NCBI GenBank assembly: GCA_009844085.1
Contig: VYCF01000053.1
Span: 1 to 32,865, forward strand
DNA from: Gammaproteobacteria bacterium
GTDB lineage: Bacteria > Pseudomonadota > Gammaproteobacteria > Pseudomonadales > Pseudohongiellaceae
Length of the DNA: 32,865 bases
Direction: 5' to 3'
Shown here: positions 23,919 to 32,780 of the stretch, piece after piece
How the letters are laid out: every line of letters begins with the position of its first letter
Position numbering within the stretch: position 1 is the stretch's first letter
Program-made: the position numbers and the translations under genes
Notes under the pieces: generated by a model
The model's input: only the letters and a program-made list of their open reading frames with translations
Database searches by the model: none
Told to the model about the DNA's origin: nothing

Positions 23919-26315
23919 TCAGGACCCGAATCGGTAGCGTAACTTGACCGCGAGGGTGTCGACCACGGGCGTGTTCCAGGAATGTTCGAGCATGTCCTGG
24001 AAGGTAAGGAAACTGCTGCGCGGCAGATTGCCGCCGCGGGTGTAGACCACGAACAGGTCCGACAGGGGCGCGATTTCCCAGCGATAGCGCGCCTGGAAGG
24101 TCATGCGGCTGATGACGAAATCATCCGGCGTATCGTTGGGTTTGGCGACGTTGTGGAGAAATTCCTTCTTGTGCGGATTGACGATCCAGAAACGGTCCTC
24201 GAAGGCCTTCAGGCCGGTCCATTGCAGAGTCAGGCGGAATTGCTGCTTGGCGGTGATGAAGAAACTCGTCTCGACCCGGGGCGACCACTGGTGCGCTTCG
24301 TAGCTCGTATAACGGCCGCCGCCGCGATGCACGAGCAGGGCTTCGTTGTCGGTATAGTTGAGCATCAGGTCGAAGTAGAAACGGTCGATCGGGCGCCAGG
24401 AGAGCCCGCCTTGCATCGAGTTGCGGGGCGGGCCGAGTTCGTCCTGTTCCAGCGTCACGCCGACCGTCCACGACAGCGGCTTGGCCACGTCGCTCATGTA
24501 CATCATGTTGAGGCCGAAGCGGTCCGGCACGGCGAAATCGCCGGTGCCGCGGCCGAGACGGTCGTCGATGCGCTCGGGAAACCAGCGCACGCTGAAACTG
24601 ACGTTGTCGTTGTTGAGAAAGGTGTAACTGCGATTGAAAAACGCGCCGAGGCGCACCGGCCGGCCCTGGGTGTTCCATTGATTGGTAATGAAAACACTGG
24701 TCCAGCGGTCGCGCAGCCCGGGGATGTCGGATTCGATGTTGAAATAGGCGTAGTCGAAGTTGGCCGCATCGTTGCGCTGGCTGAAGCCCAGATCGTTGAT
24801 TTCCAGTTCGTCGTCGAGGAAGGTTGCTCGGAAGGAATGGTTGACGCCGCGCCGGGGGCGGAAACTGACGTCGTTGAATATGCCGGCGCCGGTGACGCCG
24901 TGCGCGTCGCTGTACATGGCCTGGCCGTCCACCACCCAGCGGTTGTCGGCGGAGAAATAGTTCCAGTCGATGGCGTTGACCGTGGCGTCGACTTCCGGGT
25001 GGTCGATGTTGGTGCCCATCCAGCCGATCGAGCGGCGGCCGCCGCCGCTGGTGTCCTCGTACAGCAGCCTGCCGATGCCGAAGTCGCGGCCGGTAGCGTG
25101 AATGCCGATCGGCGTGCCGTCGTCGAGCCAGCCTTCGACGACCGTGTCGTCTTCGGTGGCGTACAGGGTGCCGTATTGCCAATTGCCGGCCGAGCCCGTG
25201 AACTTGACCGCGCCGAGCAGATCGGTCGGGTCGCTGAGGTCGGTCGGCACGTAGTTGACGTTGTCCGGGATATCGCCCCATTGCGGCGCGCCGCCGATGC
25301 GCCGCGTATTGAGCAGGGTCAGCGGGCCGGAAGGGCCGCGCATGATGTCGCCGGTGCGCTCGGTGGCGTTGAAGATGTCCTGGCCTTCGAGAAAGAAGGC
25401 GCGTTTTTCGGGGAAGAAGGTTTCGAACGCGGTCAGGTTGACGATCACGTCGTCGGATTCGACGTTGCCGAAGTCAGGGTTGATCGTTGCCGAAAGCAGC
25501 GAATTCGTCGTCGGCCGCCAGAAGATCTCGGCGCCGGTCTTGTATTCGCCGTCGTTCTTGATGCCGTCCTGGATGCCGGAGACGAATGGGTAGAACGTCA
25601 ATTGCCGGCGCGGTTCTATATCGCGCAACTCGTATTTCTCGAAGGCCGACAGGTATTCGTTCACGGTTCGCGGCAGGGCGGGGTTGGACCAGGCTTCGCC
25701 GCCGAGATGTCCGACCTGGCGTTCGAAATAGAAGCCGATCTGGCGGGTGTCTCCCGCCTGGGGCAGCGCCACCATCGACCAGGGAATGAAGTACTCGATG
25801 CTCCAGCCGTCTTCCAGCGCCTGGGTGAAACCGCTCCAGGAGCCGTCCCATTGCATGTTCATCTGCCGTTCGGGCAGCAAGGTGGCGTCGGTCATCGAGT
25901 CGCCCAGATTCAGGCGCAGGAAATAACCGTAGAGCCCTTCGCCGGAGGTATCGAGGCCCACGACGAAACCGTCGCGGTCAAGACGCGTATCGCGCGAAGT
26001 CATGCGTGCGACCAAGGTGCCGGGAGGCTGGAAGTTGACGGCCGAAATATAGATGCCGCGTTCGGTATAGAACATGCGGACATGGGTCTCAAAGGGAGCT
26101 TCGGCGAGGGTGTCGGGGTCGATCACCCGCATGCCGTCGACGACGGGGATCCGGTCCCAGACCGGCTCGTCGACGAAACCGTCGAGCTCGATGTTAGCAT
26201 CGTCCTCTTCCACCCGGGTCAATTGCGGCATTTGCGCCAGGGCGGCGTTTGCGGCCGCCAGGAAAAACAGGGCGGCGAAAGAGCGCGAGAGGATGACTGG
26301 GAAACGGAGAAACAT
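23919..26315 (-). CDS. DUF5916 protein with N-terminal CBM9-like domain
   Basis: Protein of 798 aa with a Sec signal (ending ANAALAQ, about 28). Residues about 35-230 form a carbohydrate-binding family 9-like domain (IELDGFVDEPVWDRI, then FYTERGIYISAVNFQP, and WSIEYFIPWSMV). The rest has repeated amphipathic strands (RRQLTFYPFVSG, SLLSATINPDFGNVESD, FETFFPEKRAFFLEGQDIF) and ends LAVKLRYRFGS, as expected for an outer-membrane beta-barrel. This layout matches DUF5916 proteins, whose function is not established but which often lie beside hydrolases or transporters. GlpQ follows by 3 nt, suggesting that the two act on the same phosphodiester or surface substrate. The start is the only good one; its ribosome binding site is weak. 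Confidence 0.88.
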   Translation of the reverse strand: MFLRFPVILSRSFAALFFLAAANAALAQMPQLTRVEEDDANIELDGFVDEPVWDRIPVVDGMRVIDPDTLAEAPFETHVRMFYTERGIYISAVNFQPPGTLVARMTSRDTRLDRDGFVVGLDTSGEGLYGYFLRLNLGDSMTDATLLPERQMNMQWDGSWSGFTQALEDGWSIEYFIPWSMVALPQAGDTRQIGFYFERQVGHLGGEAWSNPALPRTVNEYLSAFEKYELRDIEPRRQLTFYPFVSGIQDGIKNDGEYKTGAEIFWRPTTNSLLSATINPDFGNVESDDVIVNLTAFETFFPEKRAFFLEGQDIFNATERTGDIMRGPSGPLTLLNTRRIGGAPQWGDIPDNVNYVPTDLSDPTDLLGAVKFTGSAGNWQYGTLYATEDDTVVEGWLDDGTPIGIHATGRDFGIGRLLYEDTSGGGRRSIGWMGTNIDHPEVDATVNAIDWNYFSADNRWVVDGQAMYSDAHGVTGAGIFNDVSFRPRRGVNHSFRATFLDDELEINDLGFSQRNDAANFDYAYFNIESDIPGLRDRWTSVFITNQWNTQGRPVRLGAFFNRSYTFLNNDNVSFSVRWFPERIDDRLGRGTGDFAVPDRFGLNMMYMSDVAKPLSWTVGVTLEQDELGPPRNSMQGGLSWRPIDRFYFDLMLNYTDNEALLVHRGGGRYTSYEAHQWSPRVETSFFITAKQQFRLTLQWTGLKAFEDRFWIVNPHKKEFLHNVAKPNDTPDDFVISRMTFQARYRWEIAPLSDLFVVYTRGGNLPRSSFLTFQDMLEHSWNTPVVDTLAVKLRYRFGS

Positions 26316-26541
26316 GGTTCAGGGACTATACAGCATCCGGAAATTCGCCCGCTAACGGGGCCTGAGGTTCGTCACAATCAATTTCATTTTATCGGCGTGT
26401 CGCGGGCCGGGGAAAGAATAGAATCCGTATCGCCACAATTCATCATTTTTCCTCGCCAAATTGCCCGAATTTGTGCTTTCTAAATCACTATTTTCATGGT
26501 TGAATCAACGCTGTCGGCAACCAACCGGAGGACCAGCATAA

Positions 26542-26688
26542 ATGTGGACCCGCAAGCTCGATCATGCAATCTTCCTGCGGGAAGAAGGATATGTTTGGGC
26601 GGATAGAAGAAACAAACTGATCTGGAAGTTCGTCGTGATCGGCGGCCTCGCCCTGATGGCGGGAGTGATCGTCTCGACAGTGGTGTGA
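26542..26688 (+). CDS. Small single-span membrane protein (48 aa)
   Basis: A short open frame of 48 codons with GGAGGA upstream of its ATG. The N-terminal half (MWTRKLDHAIFLREEGYVW, then ADRRNKL) is charged and aromatic; residues about 30-48 (FVVIGGLALMAGVIVSTVV) form one hydrophobic helix that ends at the stop codon. It would be a tail-anchored or single-pass inner-membrane protein with the N-terminus in the cytoplasm. It is divergent from the DUF5916 gene (226 nt of relatively AT-rich DNA between) and convergent with the large peptidase gene, whose stop lies 13 nt away. No family was recognised. Confidence 0.6.
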   Translation: MWTRKLDHAIFLREEGYVWADRRNKLIWKFVVIGGLALMAGVIVSTVV

Positions 26689-26701
26689 AGCGAACCGTAA
26701 G

Positions 26702-29700
26702 TTAACGCTCGCCAAGCACGGCTTCCAATTGCAATAACTGCCGCTGCCTTCGAATCTCGAGGCGCACCGAATCTCCTGGCTCCACCTCTCTCAATAAATT
26801 GGAATAAGTTTGCAGGTCTTCGACAACTTCGCCGTTGAAGCGAAGGAGGATATCGTTTGCCTGTAAACCGGCGGTTTCGCCCGCGCTGCCGGGCGTGACA
26901 CCGTCGACGCGCACTCCCTCTCCGGTCCAGCCGAAGTCGGGCACGACGCCGAGCGCCGCCCTGCGCGGACCGGCGCCCTGGGCCGGAGTTTGGATTGTGG
27001 GCGCATTTTCCAGCGTGACGCGGAAAGGCTCGGTGCGGCCGCCGAGGTAGACCACAGCTTCTTCCAGCCAGAGAGCGATATCCGACATGCCGGCGGTATC
27101 GAGCTTGTCGGCGGTATCGGACGGACGATGGAAGTCCGGATGCGTTCCCGCGAAGAGGTGGATCGCCGGAATGCCGGCCTCGAGAAAACTCGCGTGATCG
27201 CCGCTCGCGATCGCCGCGGCCGGAAACTCGGATTGCACACCGATGGTGAAGCCGATGCCCTGGGCCATGAAGGGCCATTCGTACGCGCTTTCGGTGCCGA
27301 AGACCTGCAAGGTGCGTCCTTCCAGCCGGCCCACCGAATCGAGATTGATCATGGCGAAGAAATCGCTGTAGCCGCCGGGGGGCTCGCGCAGGAAGCGCCG
27401 CGAGCCGATCAGGCCCGATTCCTCGGCTGTGAATGCGGCGAAAATGATCGGGCGCTGGGGGCTGAACGAGCGCGCGAGTTTCGTCGCGGCTTCGATCAGG
27501 ATGGCGACGCCGGACGCGTTGTCGTCGGCGCCGGGATGGATCTCGCCGCCTTCGATGCCGACATGGTCGTAATGCGCGCCGATGACGATCGGCTGCGTAC
27601 TGAGTGCCGGGTTGACGCCGGGAAGAAGGCCGACGACATTGGCCAGTTCCACATCTCCGGCTCCGGCCCCGGTTCCGTCAATAGCTTCGCGCCAGCCATG
27701 CAGGAAGGCGCCATCGAGCGGTTGCAGGCCGGCGGCGCGAAACTGATCGGCGATATAAAACGCGGCTTCCTCCAGCCCGCGGCTGCCGATGCCGCGTCCT
27801 TCGAGTTCAGGGCTCGTCAGGAATTCGGCGTGACGCAGGAACTGGCCGGGCAGATATTTCGGCGGCAACTCGGCCAGCGCTTCCAGCGGCTGCAACGAAA
27901 ATGCGGGCGCGGCGGCCAGGCCGGGACGCTGCCATTGCATGGGCGAGTCCGGACTGTTCCAGACGCCCGAGACGTCGTTGGTCGGCTCCTCGCCATAAAA
28001 GCTGAGATAGGAATAGCGGCCGTAATGCGGCAGCTTCTCGATCATGCCCGGTATGGCGGCCATGCCGTCCACGTGGATCAGGCCGATGGCCAGTTCGGGA
28101 TTGGCGGGATGGCGGCCGATGAGGACGGTACTGCGGTCGGCGAAAGGCAGCGGCTGGCCGGCGAGCACGATATCTTCTTCATTCGCCGCCGCGCCATAGG
28201 CGCCCGCGGCCGTGAGCGCCGCTACTGCGAAGGGATTGTCGCGGCCGAGCACCCAGACCGAGCGGTCCGGCGGCAAGGCGCTCATCGACTCTTCCGTCAG
28301 TATCCGCGCGTCGACGCCCGCGGCGAAGGCTTCCGCCAGGCGCCGCCACTCTTCGCGATTCTCGCGCGGCAGCAGGAAGGCGATCTCCTGGGCGCCGAAC
28401 ATTTCGCCCACCGTGGGCGGGGTTTCCTCCCGGTCGAGCTTGCGGAAGATATCGAACCAGGGATCGACGAGTACGGCTTCAAGGCGGTCGTAATCCGGGG
28501 CCACCACGCCTTCGAGTTTCTGCGTCAGGCGCACGAGATGGATTTCCGGCTCTTCCTGCCCTGTGTAATACAGCGCCAGCGGCACGTTCAGCTCATAGGG
28601 CTCGCCGTTCTGGATCTGGGCAAAGAGGATCTGCGCCTGGTTGTTGCCCACCTCGTCGACGCTTACCGTAATATCCGGCGCACCGGTTCGATTAACCCAT
28701 TGCGCGAAGAACGGCCCGAGGTCGAAGCCGGCGACCTCCGAGAACAACTCGGCGATGCCGGTGAAGCCGATGCGCTGGAAGCGATAGTCGGCGTAGAGCC
28801 GCCGCAGGCCTTCGAGGAACAGGTCGTCGCCGAGTTCCCCCCGCAACATGTGCCAGAGCATGAGGGTCTTGCCATAACCTACCGCCTGCGAGGCGGCCGA
28901 ATTGCGCGTGGTGAACTCCGTCAGCGGAAAATCGGTTTCCTCGGCGACGTAATTGCGATAGCGCGCGAGCATATCCTTGCGGTATTCGGCGCCGCGGCCG
29001 TCCATTTCGCGGAACAGGTGGTCGGCGAGGTAGGTCGTCAGACCTTCGCTCCAGTTGCCGCTTTCGTAGTCCGGATAAACGCCGTTGCCCCACCAGTTAT
29101 GCAACAGTTCATGGGGATAGGACGATTCGAGGATGAAGGGAAAGCGGATCACCTGGGAGCCGAGCAAGGTGAACGAGGGCATGCCGTAGCCGGTTTCCCA
29201 GAAGTTCTCCACCAGCGCGAACTTGGAAAAGGGGTAATCGCCGAGCAGGGGTTCGTAGAGTTGCAGGTAGCGTTCGGTGGCGTCGAGATAGCGGATCGCC
29301 AAGTTGGAATCGGGCGTGCGCAGGTAGGCCAGGGCCTCGATGTCGCCGGCCATTTGCGAATACTCGGTGAACTGCGCAGCGATCAGGTAGATTTCCTCCA
29401 TCGGGTCTCGGCTGCTCCAGCCGTTTGGACCGTTGCGGTCGCCCTGGCTCACGGCGAGCCAATCCCGGGCCGAATCGGGGAATTCCACGCGCAGGTCGAA
29501 ACTGACCAGGTGATCGCCGAAATCGGGAACCCAGTAACTCGCCTTGCTCAGATAGACGCCGCGGGTATCGATGATGCCCGTGGTCTCGGAGAAACTCTGC
29601 GCGTATTCGGCGCCCTGCTGCGCCACGTCCTGCGCGATGCGGCCGCCATAGCCGACGATGAAAACGCCGTCGTCATCGGTTTCGACCTGGTAAGCGCTGG

Positions 29701-30019
29701 TCGGTGCGACTTCGCCGCTCATCGTGTTGAGCAGGATGCCAGCGGGCAGGCCGGGCGCGGATCGCAGGCTTGCTTCGCCCGGCGCTACTTCCAGATTGCT
29801 GTTGAGCCTGAACTCGGCGGGGCCGCCCGCCAGAGAGGGCGGCAATGTGATCGAATCGAGCACTTCGATTTCGCCGGTCGCCGGGTCGAGGCTGACTTGC
29901 AGATCGTGGTGGATCGTTTCAGAAACCTGCGCCGCGGCCGTCAGGGGAAGGCAGCATAGCAGGCCGGCAAGCAGGATTCGGGACGGTTTTCGCGCCAGTT
30001 TTCGCGATAGATTCAACAT
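26702..30019 (-). CDS. M1-like / M28 / PDZ multidomain peptidase
   Basis: Exported protein of about 1105 aa. A signal (LLAGLLCCLPLTAAAQ) is followed by an M1-type gluzincin region: H303-E-L-L-H307 in SYPHELLHNWWGN and Glu325 in NWSEGL, giving HExxH-x17-E, one residue shorter than the classical x18. After a linker, an M28 aminopeptidase domain (about 725-1010) has AHYDHVG, GADDNASG, FTAEESGLIGS, INLDSVGR and a late FHRPSDTADKLD, the full two-zinc set. A PDZ domain ends the chain (GVTPGSAGETAGLQANDILLRFNGEVV). It likely degrades peptides in the periplasm with two active sites. ATG 30019 follows GGAG; the TTG at 30046 is rejected. The PD40 lipoprotein gene ends 13 nt upstream. Confidence 0.9.
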   Translation of the reverse strand: MLNLSRKLARKPSRILLAGLLCCLPLTAAAQVSETIHHDLQVSLDPATGEIEVLDSITLPPSLAGGPAEFRLNSNLEVAPGEASLRSAPGLPAGILLNTMSGEVAPTSAYQVETDDDGVFIVGYGGRIAQDVAQQGAEYAQSFSETTGIIDTRGVYLSKASYWVPDFGDHLVSFDLRVEFPDSARDWLAVSQGDRNGPNGWSSRDPMEEIYLIAAQFTEYSQMAGDIEALAYLRTPDSNLAIRYLDATERYLQLYEPLLGDYPFSKFALVENFWETGYGMPSFTLLGSQVIRFPFILESSYPHELLHNWWGNGVYPDYESGNWSEGLTTYLADHLFREMDGRGAEYRKDMLARYRNYVAEETDFPLTEFTTRNSAASQAVGYGKTLMLWHMLRGELGDDLFLEGLRRLYADYRFQRIGFTGIAELFSEVAGFDLGPFFAQWVNRTGAPDITVSVDEVGNNQAQILFAQIQNGEPYELNVPLALYYTGQEEPEIHLVRLTQKLEGVVAPDYDRLEAVLVDPWFDIFRKLDREETPPTVGEMFGAQEIAFLLPRENREEWRRLAEAFAAGVDARILTEESMSALPPDRSVWVLGRDNPFAVAALTAAGAYGAAANEEDIVLAGQPLPFADRSTVLIGRHPANPELAIGLIHVDGMAAIPGMIEKLPHYGRYSYLSFYGEEPTNDVSGVWNSPDSPMQWQRPGLAAAPAFSLQPLEALAELPPKYLPGQFLRHAEFLTSPELEGRGIGSRGLEEAAFYIADQFRAAGLQPLDGAFLHGWREAIDGTGAGAGDVELANVVGLLPGVNPALSTQPIVIGAHYDHVGIEGGEIHPGADDNASGVAILIEAATKLARSFSPQRPIIFAAFTAEESGLIGSRRFLREPPGGYSDFFAMINLDSVGRLEGRTLQVFGTESAYEWPFMAQGIGFTIGVQSEFPAAAIASGDHASFLEAGIPAIHLFAGTHPDFHRPSDTADKLDTAGMSDIALWLEEAVVYLGGRTEPFRVTLENAPTIQTPAQGAGPRRAALGVVPDFGWTGEGVRVDGVTPGSAGETAGLQANDILLRFNGEVVEDLQTYSNLLREVEPGDSVRLEIRRQRQLLQLEAVLGER

Positions 30020-30032
30020 AGCGCGCTCCGCT

Positions 30033-31295
30033 TCAGTCCAAGCCAAGCAACTCCATTGCCGCGGCGTGGTCCCAGTCGCCGATGTGGATCTGCGAGGCGC
30101 CGTCCGGCGTACGCGTGGTGCTCCAGGCCAGTCGGCTGCCGTCGGGAGAGAACACCGGCAGGATGTCGGTGCCTTCGGTATTGGTGGCGCGCACCGGCGG
30201 GCCGTAGCCGTCGACGTCGATCAGGAACAGTTCGAAGTTTGCGTGGCCGAGCAGGTTGCTCGAATAGATGATGTATTCGCCGCTCGGATGGAAATACGGC
30301 CCCCAGGCCACCATGGCCTCGGCCGTCAATTGCCGAGCTTCGGTGCCGTCGACGTTCATGGTCCAGATTTCGGCGCTGTTGCCGTCGGGATTGAATCGCC
30401 GCCAGACGATCTTGCTGTCGTCGGGGCTGAAAAACGGTCCGCCGTCATAGCCCGGCGAGAAAGTAAGCTGGGTCACGTTGCCGCCATCGGCGTCCATGAT
30501 GTACAGGTCCATGAAATACGAGGCGTCGTCCTCAAGCAGCGCCCGTTCCGCTCGGCTCAGGGGCCGGCTGTAGGCTTCGCGATTGGAAGCGAAGAGGATT
30601 TTCGAGCCGTCGGAGGAATAGGAACCCTCGGCGTCATAGCCGTCGGCATTGGTCAGGTTGACCAGGTTACCGCCGTCGCTGTCGGCCTGGTAAATCTCGT
30701 AATGGCGGTCGTAGTCCCAGCCATAGGGGCGATCTATTCCGCTCCGGCGGATTTCGAATTCCTCGGCCTGTTTTGCCAGGGCGTCCGGGTCTTCGTGAGT
30801 CGACGAAAACATGATGCGCTCGAGCGTCGGATGGACCCAGGAACAAGTAGTCAGGCCGATGCCCGGCGAGACTATCGAAGCCGTTTCCGTGGCCAGGTCC
30901 ATCAGGTGAATCTGGTAGAAGGGATTGTCGCCGGGCACTTCCGACTGGTAGATGAAACGATTGCCGTCGGCGCTGAAATAGCCTTCGCCCGAACGCAGGC
31001 CGTCTGTAATCAGTTGCCGCGTGTTCGAAAGCAGAATCGCTTCGAATTCGCCGTCGACGAAATTGCCCGGCGCCGGATCAATGGTGACCGTGGCGCCGGC
31101 GACGCCGTCGGCATAGCTTTCGGCATCTTCCGCCGCGGCGGTTTCGATAGCTGCCGCGCCGAAGCTCTGATACACGGTGTCCTGGTTGGCTTCGGCCGCG
31201 GTCGGCGGCATCGGCATTCCCTGCGGATGCGTTTCCGCAGGCGGCTCGCATGCCGCCAGCGCAACGAGGCAAAGTAGCAGGACGAATCTACTCAT
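30033..31295 (-). CDS. TolB/PD40-repeat lipoprotein
   Basis: Predicted lipoprotein of about 420 aa (MSRFVLLLCLVALAAC; lipobox LAAC, Cys16). At least five PD40/WD40-like beta-propeller repeats are visible: GYFSADGNRFIYQSE, GSYSSDGSKILFASNR, PFFSPDDSKIVWRR, PYFHPSGEYIIYSSN and PVFSPDGSRLAWSTT. Similar propellers occur in TolB and in the N-terminal domain of prolyl oligopeptidases; here no hydrolase domain follows. It probably binds a protein or peptide at the membrane. The ATG at 31295 overlaps the end of the D-cysteine desulfhydrase-like gene by 8 nt, and the peptidase gene follows after 13 nt, so it may serve that peptidase. Confidence 0.87.
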   Translation of the reverse strand: MSRFVLLLCLVALAACEPPAETHPQGMPMPPTAAEANQDTVYQSFGAAAIETAAAEDAESYADGVAGATVTIDPAPGNFVDGEFEAILLSNTRQLITDGLRSGEGYFSADGNRFIYQSEVPGDNPFYQIHLMDLATETASIVSPGIGLTTCSWVHPTLERIMFSSTHEDPDALAKQAEEFEIRRSGIDRPYGWDYDRHYEIYQADSDGGNLVNLTNADGYDAEGSYSSDGSKILFASNREAYSRPLSRAERALLEDDASYFMDLYIMDADGGNVTQLTFSPGYDGGPFFSPDDSKIVWRRFNPDGNSAEIWTMNVDGTEARQLTAEAMVAWGPYFHPSGEYIIYSSNLLGHANFELFLIDVDGYGPPVRATNTEGTDILPVFSPDGSRLAWSTTRTPDGASQIHIGDWDHAAAMELLGLD

Positions 31296-32304
31296 GTTCT
31301 GAATCCTGTGAAAAATCAAACTGCCGCTGATGCGGAAAAACGCCGAACAGGCCGCCGGTATGGACGAAAACCACGGTGCCGGCCCCTGCCAGACATCCGC
31401 TTTCTCCCTTGCGGAGTTCCGATAACATGCCATTAAAGGCTTTTCCTGTATAGACCGGATCGAGAAAAACGCCTTCCTGCCGCGCCGTCTCGGCGATGGT
31501 CCGATACACTTCCGGGCCCGCTACGCCATAAGCCGGCCCCATATAGCCTTCGATCGTGTCGACCGCGAGATTTTCCGCGTCGAAGCCGATTCCGTAGCGC
31601 TCGCTCCAGGCCGCCACGTCCCGGCGCACCTTCTGCTCGAACCAGGCCGCGTCATCGCAAACGTTGAAGGCCAGCACCCTCGCGCCCAGGCCGAACAGTT
31701 CGCGGCCGACGAGCAGGCCGCTCTGGGTGCCGCCGGAACCGGTAGCGGCGACGATGGCGTCGGGCTCGATTCCGGTACGCTCAAAATCCTCGCGCAGTTC
31801 TTCGCAGGCGGCGATATAGCCCCAGAGACCGATGGCGTCGCTGCCGCCGATGGGGATGAACATCGCGCGGCGCCCCTTTCGTTCGTATTCGCGCAGCAAC
31901 TCGCGCCCGTATTCCTCGTGCGTATGCCAATCGGTCTGCGAGATGTAGGTAATCCCGGCGCCGCTGAGGTGGTCGAGCATCAGATTGCCCGACAATTCGG
32001 GCGGGCGTTCGCCGCGCAGCAGCAGATGCGCCCTGAGTCCGAGGCGGGCGGCGAGCACGGCGGTGGCGCGGCAATGATTCGACTGCACGCCGCCGCAGGT
32101 GATGACGGTATCGCAATCCCGGGCCAGGGCTTCGGCGAGAATGAATTCGAGCTTGCGGACCTTGTTGCCGGAAACCTCGACCCCGGTCATTTCGTCGTGC
32201 TTGACCCAGATGTCGACACCGGGAAATTCCGCGGAAAGCCGTTCCAGCCGGGTCAACGGCGTCGGCAGACGGGCCAGATCGAGGCGCGGAGGGTAGTCAA
32301 TCAT
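31288..32304 (-). CDS. D-cysteine desulfhydrase / ACC deaminase family PLP enzyme
   Basis: Cytoplasmic fold-type II PLP enzyme of 338 aa. The PLP lysine lies in EVSGNKVRKLEFILAEA (about K48-K51), followed by GGVQSNHCRATA, the family's phosphate and substrate loop, and ATGSGGTQSGLLVG, the PLP phosphate loop. GNKVRKLEF and QSNH favour D-cysteine desulfhydrase (D-cysteine to pyruvate, sulfide and ammonia) over ACC deaminase, but members of the family cannot be told apart safely by eye. Its ATG has no strong ribosome binding site and lies 36 nt after the preceding gene. The next gene overlaps its end by 8 nt, so it belongs to the peptidase cluster. Confidence 0.87.
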   Translation of the reverse strand: MIDYPPRLDLARLPTPLTRLERLSAEFPGVDIWVKHDEMTGVEVSGNKVRKLEFILAEALARDCDTVITCGGVQSNHCRATAVLAARLGLRAHLLLRGERPPELSGNLMLDHLSGAGITYISQTDWHTHEEYGRELLREYERKGRRAMFIPIGGSDAIGLWGYIAACEELREDFERTGIEPDAIVAATGSGGTQSGLLVGRELFGLGARVLAFNVCDDAAWFEQKVRRDVAAWSERYGIGFDAENLAVDTIEGYMGPAYGVAGPEVYRTIAETARQEGVFLDPVYTGKAFNGMLSELRKGESGCLAGAGTVVFVHTGGLFGVFPHQRQFDFSQDSEHE

Positions 32305-32340
32305 CGCCGTTGCGGGAAGCGGCGCGATCCCGGCAGCGGT

Positions 32341-32751
32341 TCAATTCGCCGAGGAGGGATCGTAGGTCTGCACGTTGCCCTGGCCGGAGTCGAGCGGCAG
32401 CGGCCTGAGCACTTCGCTGTAGAGGAACAGGTCGGTCAGCACCGCGCGCAGATGGATCGAGGCGTTCAGATTGTCGACCATTTCCGAGCCGATCTTGTCC
32501 TGGGCGAGGATGAAACGCATCGCCGCGCCGGCCCTGGCGCAATCTTCGGCGATGACGCGCTCGAAATCCTTGTCGGAGTCGGCGAGGGCGTCCTGCAGGT
32601 TCTGCACGGCCTTGCTCATGCCTTCGATGGTGGGCCGGGCATGCGGTCCCGGGCCGGTTTCCGCCTGGGCCGGACGGCCCTGGGCGGCATAGGCCAGCAG
32701 GAATTCATAGCCCGCTTCTATCGTTTCAATATCGTCTTCGAGATTGCTCAC
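32341..32751 (-). CDS. Hypothetical protein, GTG start
   Basis: Soluble protein of 136 aa, mostly helical by its composition, with no signal peptide. The start is GTG, supported by AGGA 9 nt upstream; no ATG is better placed. Notable segments are IEAGYEFLLAYAAQGR, IEGMSKAVQNLQDAL and an acidic, alanine-rich middle. The C-terminal tail (SGQGNVQTYDPSSAN) looks unstructured. I do not recognise the family. It is the first gene of the minus-strand cluster leading to the peptidase; an interspersed repeat lies 29 nt upstream of it. Confidence 0.7.
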   Translation of the reverse strand: MSNLEDDIETIEAGYEFLLAYAAQGRPAQAETGPGPHARPTIEGMSKAVQNLQDALADSDKDFERVIAEDCARAGAAMRFILAQDKIGSEMVDNLNASIHLRAVLTDLFLYSEVLRPLPLDSGQGNVQTYDPSSAN

Positions 32752-32780
32752 GTTCTAGTCCTTGTGGATAAGGAAATTCT

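Noticed and set aside
26460..26470. ATTGCCCGAAT shared with 1395-1405 near the integrase dyad, considered as a second attachment site
   Set aside because: Only 11 nt match with no extended similarity; such a match can occur by chance among all comparisons in the window.
26990..29959. Long open frame on the plus strand antisense to the M1-M28-PDZ gene (also 23982-26483, 18252-19589 (-), 7519-8871 (-))
   Set aside because: These run opposite well-supported genes, have no recognisable domains, and are rich in the residues expected from reading GC-rich codons backward.
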